Below, in pieces: positions 16,400-24,812 of a stretch of DNA of 64,000 nucleotides. The number at the start of each line of letters is the position of its first letter. The first letter of the stretch is position 1. This DNA comes from Aneurinibacillus soli. GTDB taxonomy: Bacteria; Bacillota; Bacilli; Aneurinibacillales; Aneurinibacillaceae. The notes under the pieces were generated by a model. The model saw only the letters and a program-made list of their open reading frames with translations. It was not told the origin of the DNA and did not search any database. The stretch covers positions 2,435,001 through 2,499,000 of the forward strand of contig NZ_AP017312.1 in NCBI RefSeq assembly GCF_002355375.1. The letters are read 5' to 3'. Made by a program: the position numbers and the translations under genes.

Positions 16400-17209
16400 T
16401 CACAAGACTGGGGCACCAGGCTGCATCTCAGCTACATTCTGACTGAATCCATCGAGTAGGTCGCGGAAATATTCCGCTTCCCTAAGCATATGATCGGCCA
16501 GCAGAAGTGGCAGCGCATGGCGCACCTGGCTATCCTCGATCATATTGCACACATTTTGCTTGAATTCACACAATGAAACGATCGGAGCTTGATTGCGGGA
16601 GAGTAATGATTCAAGCATGGCCTTGTTCTGAGAGGCAGGGCGCATCGATTCCATATCGATCGCTTGAAACAGCAGCTGATCGAATTGATAGCTGAAATCC
16701 GCTGTTTCCGCCAGAAGATCACGTTCGCTTGGATCAATCCGTATGCTGAGCAGACGGGTATGATCTCCCATTACGCGAAGATAAAAAATCGTTTCGTTTA
16801 TAATCGCATCGCCAGGTGGCTCCATCGTACCTTTGTTTAAATATTCGAGTCGGCGCATGAAATAGGCCGCTTCCCGAGCGAGATGATCAAAAAACAGCGG
16901 GGGATGGTGGCAAACGACCTGGCCGGTAAGTACATATTCAAGCATACGCCGCTTAAACGTCCACAGGTGTGCAGTCGCATGATATACTTCCATATTAAAC
17001 CGGGCCATTTTCTCAGGCTCGGTTTTTTCATCGAATGCCATACTTTTTTGTTCAATCTCCTCAAACAGTTGGCGAAAGCGGTCAGCTTCCCCGGCGTATT
17101 GCATCTGATCGATCGTAAAGCCGAAGCGTAAAAAAATGGCGTGTTCTTTCATCATCCGGCTCCAGAATCGGATGTCGGCAAGTGAGCGGCTGACAAACAG
17201 ACTGGACAT
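16400..17209 (-). CDS. DUF2935 ferritin-like/four-helix protein
   Basis: A 269-residue protein with two similar all-helical halves. The first begins ADIRFWSRMMKEHAIFLRF, a typical DUF2935 signature. The second half repeats E-x-x-x-H/D spacing (LADHMLREAEYFRDLLDG). DUF2935 proteins of Bacillus form paired four-helix bundles with Glu/His residues that can bind metal, but their role is unknown. No signal peptide is present. It is divergent from the thioredoxin gene and overlaps transcription of the CoA-transferase at its 3' end. Confidence 0.8.
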   Translation of the reverse strand: MSSLFVSRSLADIRFWSRMMKEHAIFLRFGFTIDQMQYAGEADRFRQLFEEIEQKSMAFDEKTEPEKMARFNMEVYHATAHLWTFKRRMLEYVLTGQVVCHHPPLFFDHLAREAAYFMRRLEYLNKGTMEPPGDAIINETIFYLRVMGDHTRLLSIRIDPSERDLLAETADFSYQFDQLLFQAIDMESMRPASQNKAMLESLLSRNQAPIVSLCEFKQNVCNMIEDSQVRHALPLLLADHMLREAEYFRDLLDGFSQNVAEMQPGAPVL

Positions 17210-17372
17210 GTTTTTCCCTCCGTCATCTCATGATGGTATAAGCGTATGACATCGAAGGCAAGAAAAGTCGTCGTAAGCGAACATTTTGTGTGCGGATGCA
17301 CATGTTCTACAATTGTGTTCGGCAGGGGAAAACTTTAGAATAGGAACGTATCCGATCTAAGGAGGGAATAGC

Positions 17373-17717
17373 ATGAAAGAAATTCAGACAGAAGCACAGT
17401 TTAATGAAGAGATTCAGTCCGGTCGCCTTGTGGTAGCGAAGTTCTATACACACTGGTGTCCGGACTGCCACCGGATCGATCCATTCATGCCCGATCTGGA
17501 GACAGCATATGATGAGCGGTTGACGATGATTAGTGTGAACCGGGATCGTCTGCCAGAGCTTTCAGAGCAGTTGAATATTTTTGGTATTCCAAGTTTTGTC
17601 GCGTTTTATAAGGGAGCGGAGCTTGTTCGGTTTGTCAGTCGCGCTGGAAAAACACAGGCAGAGATCGAGAAGTTCCTTGACCGTGCCGTGCAGGTAGCGG
17701 GTGCGCTTGGCCAGTAG
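17373..17717 (+). CDS. Thioredoxin-like protein
   Basis: A 114-residue cytoplasmic protein with the thioredoxin fold. The active site is W-C-P-D-C (about residues 28-32) and the cis-proline is in FGIPSFV. The WCPDC variant and lack of a signal suggest a YtpP-like thiol reductase or bacillithiol-linked thioredoxin rather than TrxA, which has WCGPC. The ATG follows AAGGAGG. It ends 1 nt before the stop of the convergent nuclease gene. Confidence 0.88.
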   Translation: MKEIQTEAQFNEEIQSGRLVVAKFYTHWCPDCHRIDPFMPDLETAYDERLTMISVNRDRLPELSEQLNIFGIPSFVAFYKGAELVRFVSRAGKTQAEIEKFLDRAVQVAGALGQ

Positions 17718-17718
17718 A

Positions 17719-18717
17719 TTACGGACCAAGCGGATAGATGTCCAGTTCTTTCAGCCGATATTCAAGCCAGGACGCGATGATGAGCATTTCGTCCACTTCC
17801 TCGACAGTCGGAGCAGCTAGCGTTCCGACTGTCTGTTTGTACAAATCACGTGCCTCCTCCTGCATTGTGCGGATAACATCGGCTGTTCGATCAAGGGTAT
17901 GCAGGGTACGAAGGAGACGACCGTGGACAATAATAAGTCCTGTACAGCCGACATCAGCATCATAGGAAACAACAAGCGCATGATGGTGAGCCACCGAGCG
18001 CGTAAGTAGACTGTTATAGCCAGCCAGATTGACCAGCGTTTGGATGCGTGCTGCTTCTTCAAAGTGTAGGTCATCTACAGCTTCGTCACGTAGTGTTTCC
18101 AACCTTTGTTTCATTTTGGGATCACCATCAAGAATCGCACGCGCTTTTTTGACCTGTTCATTATATACGTTGTCCTTATCTATCGTGATGCATGGGGCGA
18201 GACACTGACCAAGATCCGCATACAGACAGGATGAGGACGGGAGTGGGCCCAGACAGCGCCTGAGTTTCAGCCAGCTATTTAGCGAATCTACCGCATTGTG
18301 CAGCCAGTTCGTCTTGTGGTATGGTCCAAAATACATAGCGTCTTCATGCACAGTATCACGAGACACTTCTACATACGGAGCGGTAAGATCGGTACGAAGT
18401 ACAAGAAAAGGATACGCCTTGTAATTGCGTAGCGCCCGATTATACAGAGGAAGATGGCGACGGATGAGCCGTGCTTCAAGCAGGAGGGCTTCGAGTTCAG
18501 AGGCAGTATAGCGGACTTCCACCGTGCGTGCTGCATGCACCATCCGCTTCGTTTTGGCTGTGTGCTGTTTGTTTTGATAGAAATAGGTAGAGATACGTTT
18601 TTTTAAATTTTTTGCTTTACCGATATAAATGATGTTTTCATCTTTGTCGCGATAGATGTACACGCCGCATTTTTCGGGCAATGTGAGATGAAAACCGGGG
18701 GTAATGGTATAGAGCAT
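17719..18717 (-). CDS. GIY-YIG nuclease, UvrC N-terminal half-like
   Basis: A 332-residue protein with the UvrC layout but without its C-terminal half. Residues about 14-90 are a GIY-YIG domain (CGVYIY then IIYIGKAKNLKKRISTYF, catalytic Arg and Tyr context kept). A Cys cluster follows (RRCLGPLPSSSCLYADLGQC...APC), matching the UvrC iron-sulfur or Cys region, then a UVR-like helical segment. The RNase H-like and HhH domains that make the 5' incision are absent. This resembles Cho-type single-incision nucleases or UvrC-like accessory proteins. Its role in repair is inferred. Confidence 0.8.
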   Translation of the reverse strand: MLYTITPGFHLTLPEKCGVYIYRDKDENIIYIGKAKNLKKRISTYFYQNKQHTAKTKRMVHAARTVEVRYTASELEALLLEARLIRRHLPLYNRALRNYKAYPFLVLRTDLTAPYVEVSRDTVHEDAMYFGPYHKTNWLHNAVDSLNSWLKLRRCLGPLPSSSCLYADLGQCLAPCITIDKDNVYNEQVKKARAILDGDPKMKQRLETLRDEAVDDLHFEEAARIQTLVNLAGYNSLLTRSVAHHHALVVSYDADVGCTGLIIVHGRLLRTLHTLDRTADVIRTMQEEARDLYKQTVGTLAAPTVEEVDEMLIIASWLEYRLKELDIYPLGP

Positions 18718-18805
18718 ATAGGATTCCTCGTTTTGTAAATGTACACGGATATTTTACCATAGTAGTATTATGTAACGTAGAGATTTTTTATAGGAGGATG
18801 TAGGC

Positions 18806-19315
18806 ATGTCAGTAACCGAGCATAAAAAAGAAGCGCCGAAATCGGTCGGCTGTATGATTATTACCGTAAGCGACACACGGAATAAGGAAACGGATAAAAG
18901 CGGACAACTTATTCGACAGTTCCTTGAAGAAGCAGGGCACACAGTGACCCGCTATGAGATTGTGAAAGATGAGCGTGATATGATTCATGACGCGATAGAA
19001 GCGGGGGCCACAGATGATGCCGTGCAGGCGATTCTCTTACATGGTGGGACAGGCATTGCGAAGCGTGATGTGACGGTAGAAGTAGTCGCTTCGAAGCTGC
19101 ATAAGGAGCTGCCGGGATTTGGGGAGATTTTTCGGATGTTGAGCTATACGGAGGATATCGGGTCAGCGGCGATTCTTAGCCGGGCGATTGCCGGAGTGTA
19201 TGAAGATCGGGCTGTGTTTTCGATGCCGGGGTCATCCGGTGCGGTGCGGCTGGCGATGAGTAAGCTCATCATTCCAGAGCTTGGGCATGTGATGCGAGAG
19301 ATTTACAAGAAGTGA
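18806..19315 (+). CDS. moaB: Molybdopterin adenylyltransferase/cofactor biosynthesis protein B
   Basis: A 169-residue MoaB/Mog family protein that activates molybdopterin with AMP before metal insertion. Motifs seen are SDTRNKETDKSG near the N-terminus, LHGGTGIAKRDVT, and FSMPGSSGAVRLAM. The ATG follows AGGAGG. It is 22 kb away from the mobA-moeA-mobB-moaE-moaD operon in this window and is single. Confidence 0.92.
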   Translation: MSVTEHKKEAPKSVGCMIITVSDTRNKETDKSGQLIRQFLEEAGHTVTRYEIVKDERDMIHDAIEAGATDDAVQAILLHGGTGIAKRDVTVEVVASKLHKELPGFGEIFRMLSYTEDIGSAAILSRAIAGVYEDRAVFSMPGSSGAVRLAMSKLIIPELGHVMREIYKK

Positions 19316-19317
19316 GT

Positions 19318-19356
19318 AGAAGCGGAAACTCCTAGAAGGGGAGGTTCCGCTTCTTA
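19318..19356 (+). terminator. Terminator after moaB
   Basis: A 15-bp stem with one mismatch (19318-19332 with 19340-19354) follows the moaB stop. The T run is short, so efficiency is uncertain. Confidence 0.6.
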
Positions 19357-19954
19357 TGAAGTGTCTGAAATTTTATTTTACTAGATCCGCTTTTTGTGAG
19401 CTTACCCCATCCCATAGAACGATGTCCGCGCCACTGTGGACGGATTCTCCTATTTTCCAATCATGTCCTCTTTCACCTTTAAGCAGGATAAGGGGAGATG
19501 AGATATCTTTGCTTTTTATCCATTTTCCTTTTATCACTTTTCCATCTACTGCGCTGTTCCAAATGTATGTGCCATCGCTTTTAATGGTTACGTTGCCGTT
19601 ACGTGCCCCAGCACTTGTTTTGGTAATGTACGAATCATACGTTTCTAGCGTAGCGGATGAACTCGGTACGAATATTTTGTACGTATGCAGTAAATGGGAC
19701 ACATCATTCGGGTTAATGGTGAATTTTATCGTTCCTGTAGTTTTTGTGCCGGGGATGCTCCACGTGCCGCTCAGGTGATTGCTATCCGTTACTCGTACGG
19801 TAATGATACTTTTTACACGATCAGCGTTTACCTGGCTGAATACTAATGTATCGCCTTTGACCTTGCCTTTAATGGTGTCTACGATTCCGTATTGCTTCCA
19901 ACCAATTGTTCCACTGAATTCACCGGTCTGCTGATCATAGTCTGTAAATGTGAT

Positions 19955-20090
19955 TTGAACACTTCCACCACTTAAAATCTGATGATTTTTGAAGTGGGGG
20001 ATTCCTGACTTGTCTACTCTACTAAGCGGAATTGGTACACAGTACCCCAGGCTACCCCCGTGTGCCCCACGGTTGGTTAGATTATACTTC
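19955..20090 (-). ncRNA. Candidate TnpB guide RNA (omega/reRNA) region, copy 1
   Basis: The element's right end, after the tnpB stop, holds conserved hairpins shared with copy 2. These include a GTAC-type hairpin, a CCGCTT/TAG hairpin, and a terminal imperfect palindrome between CCCCCACTTC and AAGTGGTGG. In characterised TnpB systems the guide RNA derives from this end, with the guide being about 16 nt outside it. Here that guide would begin at 19954 on the minus strand, in the host gene. Confidence 0.45.
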
Positions 20091-21185
20091 TAACAGTCTC
20101 AGTCCTTCTTTCAAAATATTCACCGCCGCATTTACATCCCGGTCATGGTGTGTATGACATTCCGGACAGCCCCATGTACGCAGGTTCAGATTCTTCACAT
20201 CCCGGTTTCGGTATCCACAAGCCGAACACAACTGACTCGATGGGAATGTCTTTGCGACAAAACTCAGCGTACGTCCATACCATTCGACTTTGTATTCCAG
20301 CATCCGGCGAAATTCCGACCAGGATGCATCCGAAATACTCTTCGCCAGCTTGTGATTTTTCTGCATGTTCGATACCTGCAAGTCCTCTACACAGATCGTT
20401 TGGTTTTCACGAATCAGTTTGGTGGACAACTTTTGCAGGAAATCGGTGCGACAGTTGGCGATCTTTTCATGCAGACGAGCGACTTTGATTCTCGCCTTGT
20501 TCCAGTTGGAACCGCCTTTTGTACGTCTGGACATCATGCGCTGTAGATATGCCAGCTTTCCTTCATATTTACGGAGATACTTCGGATTTTCGAATGTTTC
20601 CCCACTGGAGAGAATGGCGAACTGCTTAATGCCCAAGTCTACTCCCACCTGCTGCTCTACGTTCGGTAACGGTTGCATCTCCACCTCACAGAGCACCGAT
20701 ACAAAGTAGTGGCCAGATGGATTCCGGCGAACGGTGGCAGACAGGATACGTCCTTCTACTTCACGACTTTTTGCGAAGCGAACGAGTCCAAGTTTCGGAA
20801 GTCGGATCTGGGTTCCTTCTATGCGAATGGCATCGTTGTTGTTCGTCGTATTGTATGACTGCCTGCGATTCTTCCGGCTTTTGAATTTTGGATATCCTGT
20901 TTTCTCGTTGAAAAACTTTTGGTAGGCCGCATCCAGGTCCTGTAATGCGTTTTGCAAGGCGGTAGAATCGGGCTCTTTTAACCAGGTTACTTCTTTCTTT
21001 AGTTTCGTCAAAAGAGTCGAACACGCCTTGTAATTCAACGTTCTTTGCTCGGTCTCATAGGCTTCTTTTCGTTTCGCCAGAAAGTGATTGAACACATACC
21101 GAACACACCCGATGGACTTGTTGATGAGCGTAGCTTGTTTTTCCGTCGGGTAGATCCGGAACTTGAAGCCTTTGTGCTTTTTCAC
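20082..21185 (-). CDS. tnpB: TnpB RNA-guided endonuclease, intact copy
   Basis: A 367-residue TnpB. The N-terminal helix-turn-helix-like part ([17 protein letters not shown]) is typical. RuvC catalytic residues appear as Asp183 ([10 protein letters not shown]), Glu267 (CVEDLQ) and Asp350 (DRDVNAA). A four-Cys zinc finger (CSACG, then CPEC) lies between the last two. GTG at 21185 is chosen because AGGAGGGGGTG is well placed and copy 2 starts at the equivalent point; an upstream in-frame extension is unlikely. Known TnpB proteins cut DNA next to a target motif like the element's left flank (here TTTAT). Confidence 0.9.
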   Translation of the reverse strand: MKKHKGFKFRIYPTEKQATLINKSIGCVRYVFNHFLAKRKEAYETEQRTLNYKACSTLLTKLKKEVTWLKEPDSTALQNALQDLDAAYQKFFNEKTGYPKFKSRKNRRQSYNTTNNNDAIRIEGTQIRLPKLGLVRFAKSREVEGRILSATVRRNPSGHYFVSVLCEVEMQPLPNVEQQVGVDLGIKQFAILSSGETFENPKYLRKYEGKLAYLQRMMSRRTKGGSNWNKARIKVARLHEKIANCRTDFLQKLSTKLIRENQTICVEDLQVSNMQKNHKLAKSISDASWSEFRRMLEYKVEWYGRTLSFVAKTFPSSQLCSACGYRNRDVKNLNLRTWGCPECHTHHDRDVNAAVNILKEGLRLLEV

Positions 21186-21869
21186 CTGTTTTTCACCCCC
21201 TCCTCTTCTTTCATTGTACCTGATCGCTTGCAGGGAAAACAGTCGGACTTGTGAGAAGGCAACTCGCCTTCCCTCATCCGAAGCCGATTCATCCCTCATT
21301 TTCGCTGTCGCTTAGAAGTGGGAGTCTTCTCAGCTGAAATGATAAAAATAATCACCTAACACTTCTCCTGTTTGGATCGATCTGCCGTAGTTCGTTCCCC
21401 CGGATTCTAAAACCGTCAACACGGTTACTTTCCCTGTAGACGGAGCAGGTTTTTGCGTAGGTTTATCTGGTGTTGTGGGGTTTACCGTTGTCGTAGGAGA
21501 AGGTTGAGGTGCAGGGGGGAACTTGCGGTTGGATTGGATCAGCAAATCGTGGCTCGATACCCGCGTACACGGAGCTGCTCCCACCGACAAGTACACAACT
21601 AAGTAATAAGAAACGATAAGCAGTACGCTTCATTTTATTACTCCTAACAATTATCATTCTCTAAAATGAGTGAGTGGTCAATTTTAGAGAAATATAAAAA
21701 GAGAATACTTTAGGGAATAGAAATCCGGTGTAAAAAGAATAGAATGGGGGATGACAAAATAATTACCTCAAACGACCGTTTTAGGGAGTTTGATGATTAG
21801 AAGTAGAATGGGTATTTTCACTTTCATCTTTAGTTAACATTTGGGAATAATACTTGTGAGGTGTTCCTT

Positions 21870-22331
21870 ATGAGAAAAAGTGTTATTTCCGTTTTTACTG
21901 TTATCCTGATTAACTTTTTTGTATTGTGTGCATTTACTGGATGGATACATGCCGAAAATAAACCTTTCTATGAAACGAGTAAAGGACAGGATTCGATTGA
22001 ATGGGTTTATTTATGGGATGAACCGAGAACGCGCGAGGAAAAATTAGAGCGTATCTTAACATCTGAATTACAAAGAAGGATGTTATTGGCTCTTCAAGAG
22101 AAAAAGTATGTAAAGTCCGGCAAAGAAAACATTTATTATTTTGATCCATTTAAGGTGGTTGATATTCGTAAGGACAAGCACGGTGTTTCTGAAATTGATG
22201 TATTAGCAAGTGTTTACAGAGTTATTAATAATAAAACAGAGAAAAAGGCAGAAAAGTTTCAGATCACATTCCGATATAATTACGATTTTGGATTTATGGT
22301 TATAGAATGTCAAAGGGTAGGATTGAAATGA
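21870..22331 (+). CDS. Secreted protein of unknown function
   Basis: A 153-residue protein with a signal sequence (MRKSVISVFTVILINFFVLCAFTGW...A). The mature part is Lys/Glu rich alpha/beta. ATG at 21870 is preferred over GTG at 21861 because TGAGGTG sits 6 nt before it. The downstream gene overlaps by ATGA, so the two are probably made together. The A/T-rich base use differs from the housekeeping genes to the left, consistent with acquired DNA. Confidence 0.65.
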   Translation: MRKSVISVFTVILINFFVLCAFTGWIHAENKPFYETSKGQDSIEWVYLWDEPRTREEKLERILTSELQRRMLLALQEKKYVKSGKENIYYFDPFKVVDIRKDKHGVSEIDVLASVYRVINNKTEKKAEKFQITFRYNYDFGFMVIECQRVGLK

Positions 22332-22753
22332 ATAAACTACTACTTTTATTTTGTGTGATTTTATCGTTTCCAGGCTATGTAATTGCCTCTTCACCCCCAG
22401 ACACCGAAGCTAAAATTAGCACAGAAGAAGCGAATAAAAACTTAATTGTTTATCTTTTAGCTCCATTTACTACTGAACCAATAAAAAATCATTATAGAGA
22501 GAATTTGCCTTGGCAATTAGAGCAAGGTCAAATTACAAACACAAAAATGATATATACAACAAAAGGTCTAGATTTTATTGTTCAACTTAAAGTTCAACCT
22601 TTTGTGGGAGCCCACGATCCCCTTGGTACTGATTTATTCACTTTTAAAATAAAAGACGGGAAAATAATACTTGAAAAATACGAATATTTAGATAGTTTTC
22701 CTGTACGACTATATTTAAAACAATATTATCCAAATCCAAAACCCTCATATTAA
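22328..22753 (+). CDS. Secreted DUF3888-like protein
   Basis: A 141-residue protein with a signal peptide (MNKLLLLFCVILSFPGYVIAS). The mature part resembles DUF3888 proteins of Bacillus by pattern: a helical start, then a beta segment ending in VQPFVGAHDPLGTDLFTFKI. The function is unknown. ATG at 22328 overlaps the previous stop, and AAGGGTAGG lies upstream. The DUF3888 assignment is from memory and moderate. Confidence 0.6.
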   Translation: MNKLLLLFCVILSFPGYVIASSPPDTEAKISTEEANKNLIVYLLAPFTTEPIKNHYRENLPWQLEQGQITNTKMIYTTKGLDFIVQLKVQPFVGAHDPLGTDLFTFKIKDGKIILEKYEYLDSFPVRLYLKQYYPNPKPSY

Positions 22754-22819
22754 GAAACTTTTGATATGGTTTAATGCTAACGGGGATCGTTAGTGCGATA
22801 AGAAGCTGATATAAAGAGG

Positions 22820-22856
22820 ACCAGAATTCCTTGTATGAACTGGAATCCGGTTTTTT
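22820..22856 (+). terminator. Terminator after the DUF3888-like gene
   Basis: ACC..AATTCC (22820-22830) pairs imperfectly with GGAATCCGGT (22842-22851) and is followed by six T residues. A closely related terminator occurs at 52827-52860. Confidence 0.65.
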
Positions 22857-22876
22857 CATTTCTTGCTTAACGTACG

Positions 22877-22935
22877 ATTTTTTTCGTTTTGGGGTATCGG
22901 AAAATCTTAGGTTGATGGGCATGTGATGCTACCCC
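22877..22935 (-). repeat. Relic repeat encoding an MPIxLRFS start, copy 1
   Basis: On the minus strand an ATG at 22922 begins MPINLRFSDTPKRKKS. The copy at 58178-58236 (plus) encodes MPIKLRFSGIPKMKKT after the same GGGGT...TCACATGCC leader. Ten of 16 residues match and DNA similarity includes the untranslated leader. Both run into a terminator hairpin soon after. They look like ends of a decayed repeat or transposase gene; the parent is not recognised. Confidence 0.4.
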
Positions 22936-23067
22936 ACCATGAGAAAAAATCCAAGTGAAAAATACTATATGCTATGCATTTATATATGGCAAGTGCAATA
23001 ATTTCGCATTGATTCCCTTATAGATTTTTCTCTATTCATGGGATTATCTTGAATTTTTTGTGATTAT

Positions 23068-23110
23068 CCTTTACGCTTATACCTAGATATACAAGGTATA
23101 AGCGTAAAGG
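23068..23110 (+). promoter_or_regulatory. 16-bp perfect inverted repeat over the padR ribosome site
   Basis: Positions 23068-23083 and 23095-23110 are perfect inverted arms around an 11-nt centre. The second arm runs into the AGGAGGAG ribosome site. As DNA it is a likely autoregulatory PadR operator; as RNA it would form a stable hairpin masking the start of the ribosome site. Confidence 0.65.
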
Positions 23111-23119
23111 AGGAGACCG

Positions 23120-23455
23120 ATGATGATCAACAAAGAACTGCTCAAAGGAAGCACACCTTTGCTCATATTGGCGATGCTGGAAAAACGGGATATGTACGGA
23201 TATGAAATGATTACCGAGATCGAGCAGGCATCAGCAGGAATTTTTCAATTCAAGGAAGGGACGTTATATCCGCTCCTGCATGCGCTGGAAGCAGACGGAC
23301 TGATTGTTTCGTACTGGAGTGAAGGAGTTGGTGCCCGCCGCCGCAAATATTATCGCATCACTCCGCGCGGTGGATCGCGTCTGGCAGAACGCAAGGAAGA
23401 ATGGACGACGTATCGAACGGCTGTGGAACGAGTGCTGGGGGAGGGACAGGCATGA
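23120..23455 (+). CDS. PadR family transcriptional regulator
   Basis: A 111-residue winged-helix protein of the short PadR-s2 type. It shows LLKGSTPLLILAMLEKRDMYGYEM and FKEGTLYPLLHALEADGLI, which are the recognition and wing regions, and ends with a short dimerisation helix. The start is preceded by AGGAGG; ATG at 23123 is an equivalent alternative. It overlaps the FtsW-like gene by ATGA, a very common pairing in which PadR represses the permease operon. Confidence 0.9.
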   Translation: MMINKELLKGSTPLLILAMLEKRDMYGYEMITEIEQASAGIFQFKEGTLYPLLHALEADGLIVSYWSEGVGARRRKYYRITPRGGSRLAERKEEWTTYRTAVERVLGEGQA

Positions 23456-24735
23456 GGAAAGAAATTGACATGTATCTGGACCAGGTGTGTGCGTATATTC
23501 GCTGTCGGGATGTGCATACGGGCATTCGTGCGGAGTTGCGGACGCATATGGAGGAACTGACAGATGTGTATGAGGAGAGGGGACTGACCTCGGATGAAGC
23601 GGTGGCACGTGCGATAGCTTCGATGGGAGACCCCGAGGTAATTGGACGCCAGTTCGATCGCGTTCACCGTCCGAAGACAGACTGGATTACCGTTATACTG
23701 GTGGCGTTGTTGATGGGATGTGGACTTGTCACTATGGCATCACTTGATCGGCAGCCGGGGGACTGGCCGTGGAAAACGAACATGCTAGCGGAACGGCTGG
23801 CTAGTGTGGGAATCGGTGTGCTCGTGTGTTGGTTTTGTGCTCGATTGGATTATCGGCGCCTTCGGATGAGTGGAGAGGCGATTTTTCTCACCACGTGGCT
23901 ATTAATTTTACCGATATTCTGGATGGGAGTATATCGTTTCGGTATGCCCATGTACGATCTAGGATTTATAAAGTTTGACATCATTCGGGCCTCACCCTTT
24001 TTGTTTTTGCTGGCAGTGGCTTCCATGCTCACCCGCTGGTCTTGGCAGAAGGATGGCTGGAAAGTCCCACTGTTTATCTGGTATGCCCTCCCTGCTCTTC
24101 TTTATTTGAAAACACCAGGTAAGTCCACCTTTGTGATGTATACAATCGGATTTATAACGCTTGCTCTGTTATCTGGTGCTAATAAGCGCCGGATAGGGGG
24201 ATGGATAGCTGTAGTTGCTGGAATTGTGCTCTGTCGACTTGCCATGTTTCCATATGAGCTGGAAAGGCTACTGGGGTTCTGGAGGCCATTTGCTGATCCG
24301 CTTGGCAGGGGCTATCAAGTTGTACAGTCGATTCAGGCTATTCGTGAAGCGGGCATGAGGGGACACGGATTTGGTGTTTGGTTACGGAATCTTCCAAACA
24401 CACAGGAAGATTTTGTGTTCACATATATTGTGTATGCATTTGGCTGGGGGAGCGGAGTCGGAATGATTGTGCTGGTAGCCGCACTGTTTGTTCGTTTGTA
24501 TCGAATGCTGTTGTTAGTGCGTGAACCGTTTGGCAGAATGCTTGCTGGTACGATCTTTGTGCTGTTTGCGGTTTTATTTAGTTGGAACATCTTGATGACA
24601 ATTGGACTCATGCCCGTTGCAAGCATTCCGCTGCCATTTGTCGCCCATGGCACCACGGCATTTCTTGTCCATCTGGCTGTGCTCGGTTTGCTCATCGGTA
24701 TTCACCGCAGGCGCGATATGATGATAGAACCCTAG
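23452..24735 (+). CDS. FtsW/RodA/SpoVE-like protein with N-terminal permease prefix domain
   Basis: A 427-residue membrane protein. Residues 1-75 form a soluble helical segment like permease prefix domains (RAELRTHMEELTDVYEERGLTSDEAVARAIASMGDP). About ten membrane helices follow. The C-terminal segment GLMPVASIPLPFVAHGTTAFLVHLAVLGLL matches the SEDS family signature (usually GLLPVTGIPLPFVSYGGSS), with Ser-Tyr changed to Ala-His. SEDS proteins polymerise glycan; whether this one does is unknown. ATG at 23452 follows GGGGGAGGG and overlaps padR. Confidence 0.75.
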   Translation: MRKEIDMYLDQVCAYIRCRDVHTGIRAELRTHMEELTDVYEERGLTSDEAVARAIASMGDPEVIGRQFDRVHRPKTDWITVILVALLMGCGLVTMASLDRQPGDWPWKTNMLAERLASVGIGVLVCWFCARLDYRRLRMSGEAIFLTTWLLILPIFWMGVYRFGMPMYDLGFIKFDIIRASPFLFLLAVASMLTRWSWQKDGWKVPLFIWYALPALLYLKTPGKSTFVMYTIGFITLALLSGANKRRIGGWIAVVAGIVLCRLAMFPYELERLLGFWRPFADPLGRGYQVVQSIQAIREAGMRGHGFGVWLRNLPNTQEDFVFTYIVYAFGWGSGVGMIVLVAALFVRLYRMLLLVREPFGRMLAGTIFVLFAVLFSWNILMTIGLMPVASIPLPFVAHGTTAFLVHLAVLGLLIGIHRRRDMMIEP

Positions 24736-24755
24736 ATGTACGCGTTGCATCTAGG
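24731..24755 (+). terminator. Hairpin at the end of the FtsW-like gene
   Basis: CCTAGATG/CATCTAGG (24731-24738 with 24748-24755) is a perfect 8-bp stem overlapping the stop codon. There is no T run, so termination is doubtful. Confidence 0.4.
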
Positions 24756-24812
24756 CATAGAGTCAATTATTTGATGGTCAACCGATCATTCTGATTAAGG
24801 AGGTTAGGAAGT

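Larger units (their letters stand above)
19955..21341 (-). mobile_element. IS1341-type (IS605 family) element, copy 1, tnpB only
   Basis: Comparison with copy 2 gives the ends. Both start with CATTTCAGC after TTTAT and both end with GTGTTCAA. This gives 1387 bp here. There is no target duplication, as expected of IS200/IS605 transposition next to a short target motif. Only tnpB is present; no Y1 transposase (tnpA) is encoded, so movement would need TnpA in trans. The element lies inside a secreted-protein gene and removing it restores that frame. Confidence 0.85.
19373..21633 (-). pseudogene. Secreted protein gene split by a TnpB element and frameshifted
   Basis: The gene starts at 21633 (minus) with a signal peptide (MKRTAYRFLLLSCVLVGG...VYAG). 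A run of six C residues (21514-21519, read as G on plus) puts the next Pro/Thr-rich stretch one frame off; five would keep the frame. At 21341 the TnpB element interrupts it. After the element the same frame resumes at 19954 and continues to the stop at 19373. Joining the flanks gives an uninterrupted segment (GDYFY joined to ITFTDYD). The C-terminal domain is beta-rich, repeats G-T-W/G-K-W patterns, and is not recognised. Both lesions suggest loss of function. Confidence 0.8.
22754..23067. other. Intergenic region with terminator and a relic repeat
   Basis: This stretch contains a terminator (22820-22856), a short sequence on the minus strand related to 58178-58236 (see that entry), and A/T-rich DNA before the padR operator. 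No gene with a ribosome site is seen. Confidence 0.5.

Noticed and set aside
19356-19778. 140-codon plus-strand frame opposite the split secreted-protein gene
   Set aside because: It is antisense to the 3' part of that gene, whose frame continues across the element junction; no start signal is present.
20082-21341. CRISPR array or Cas12 locus next to TnpB
   Set aside because: No spaced direct repeats are present, and the protein size and end structures are those of an IS1341-type TnpB element.
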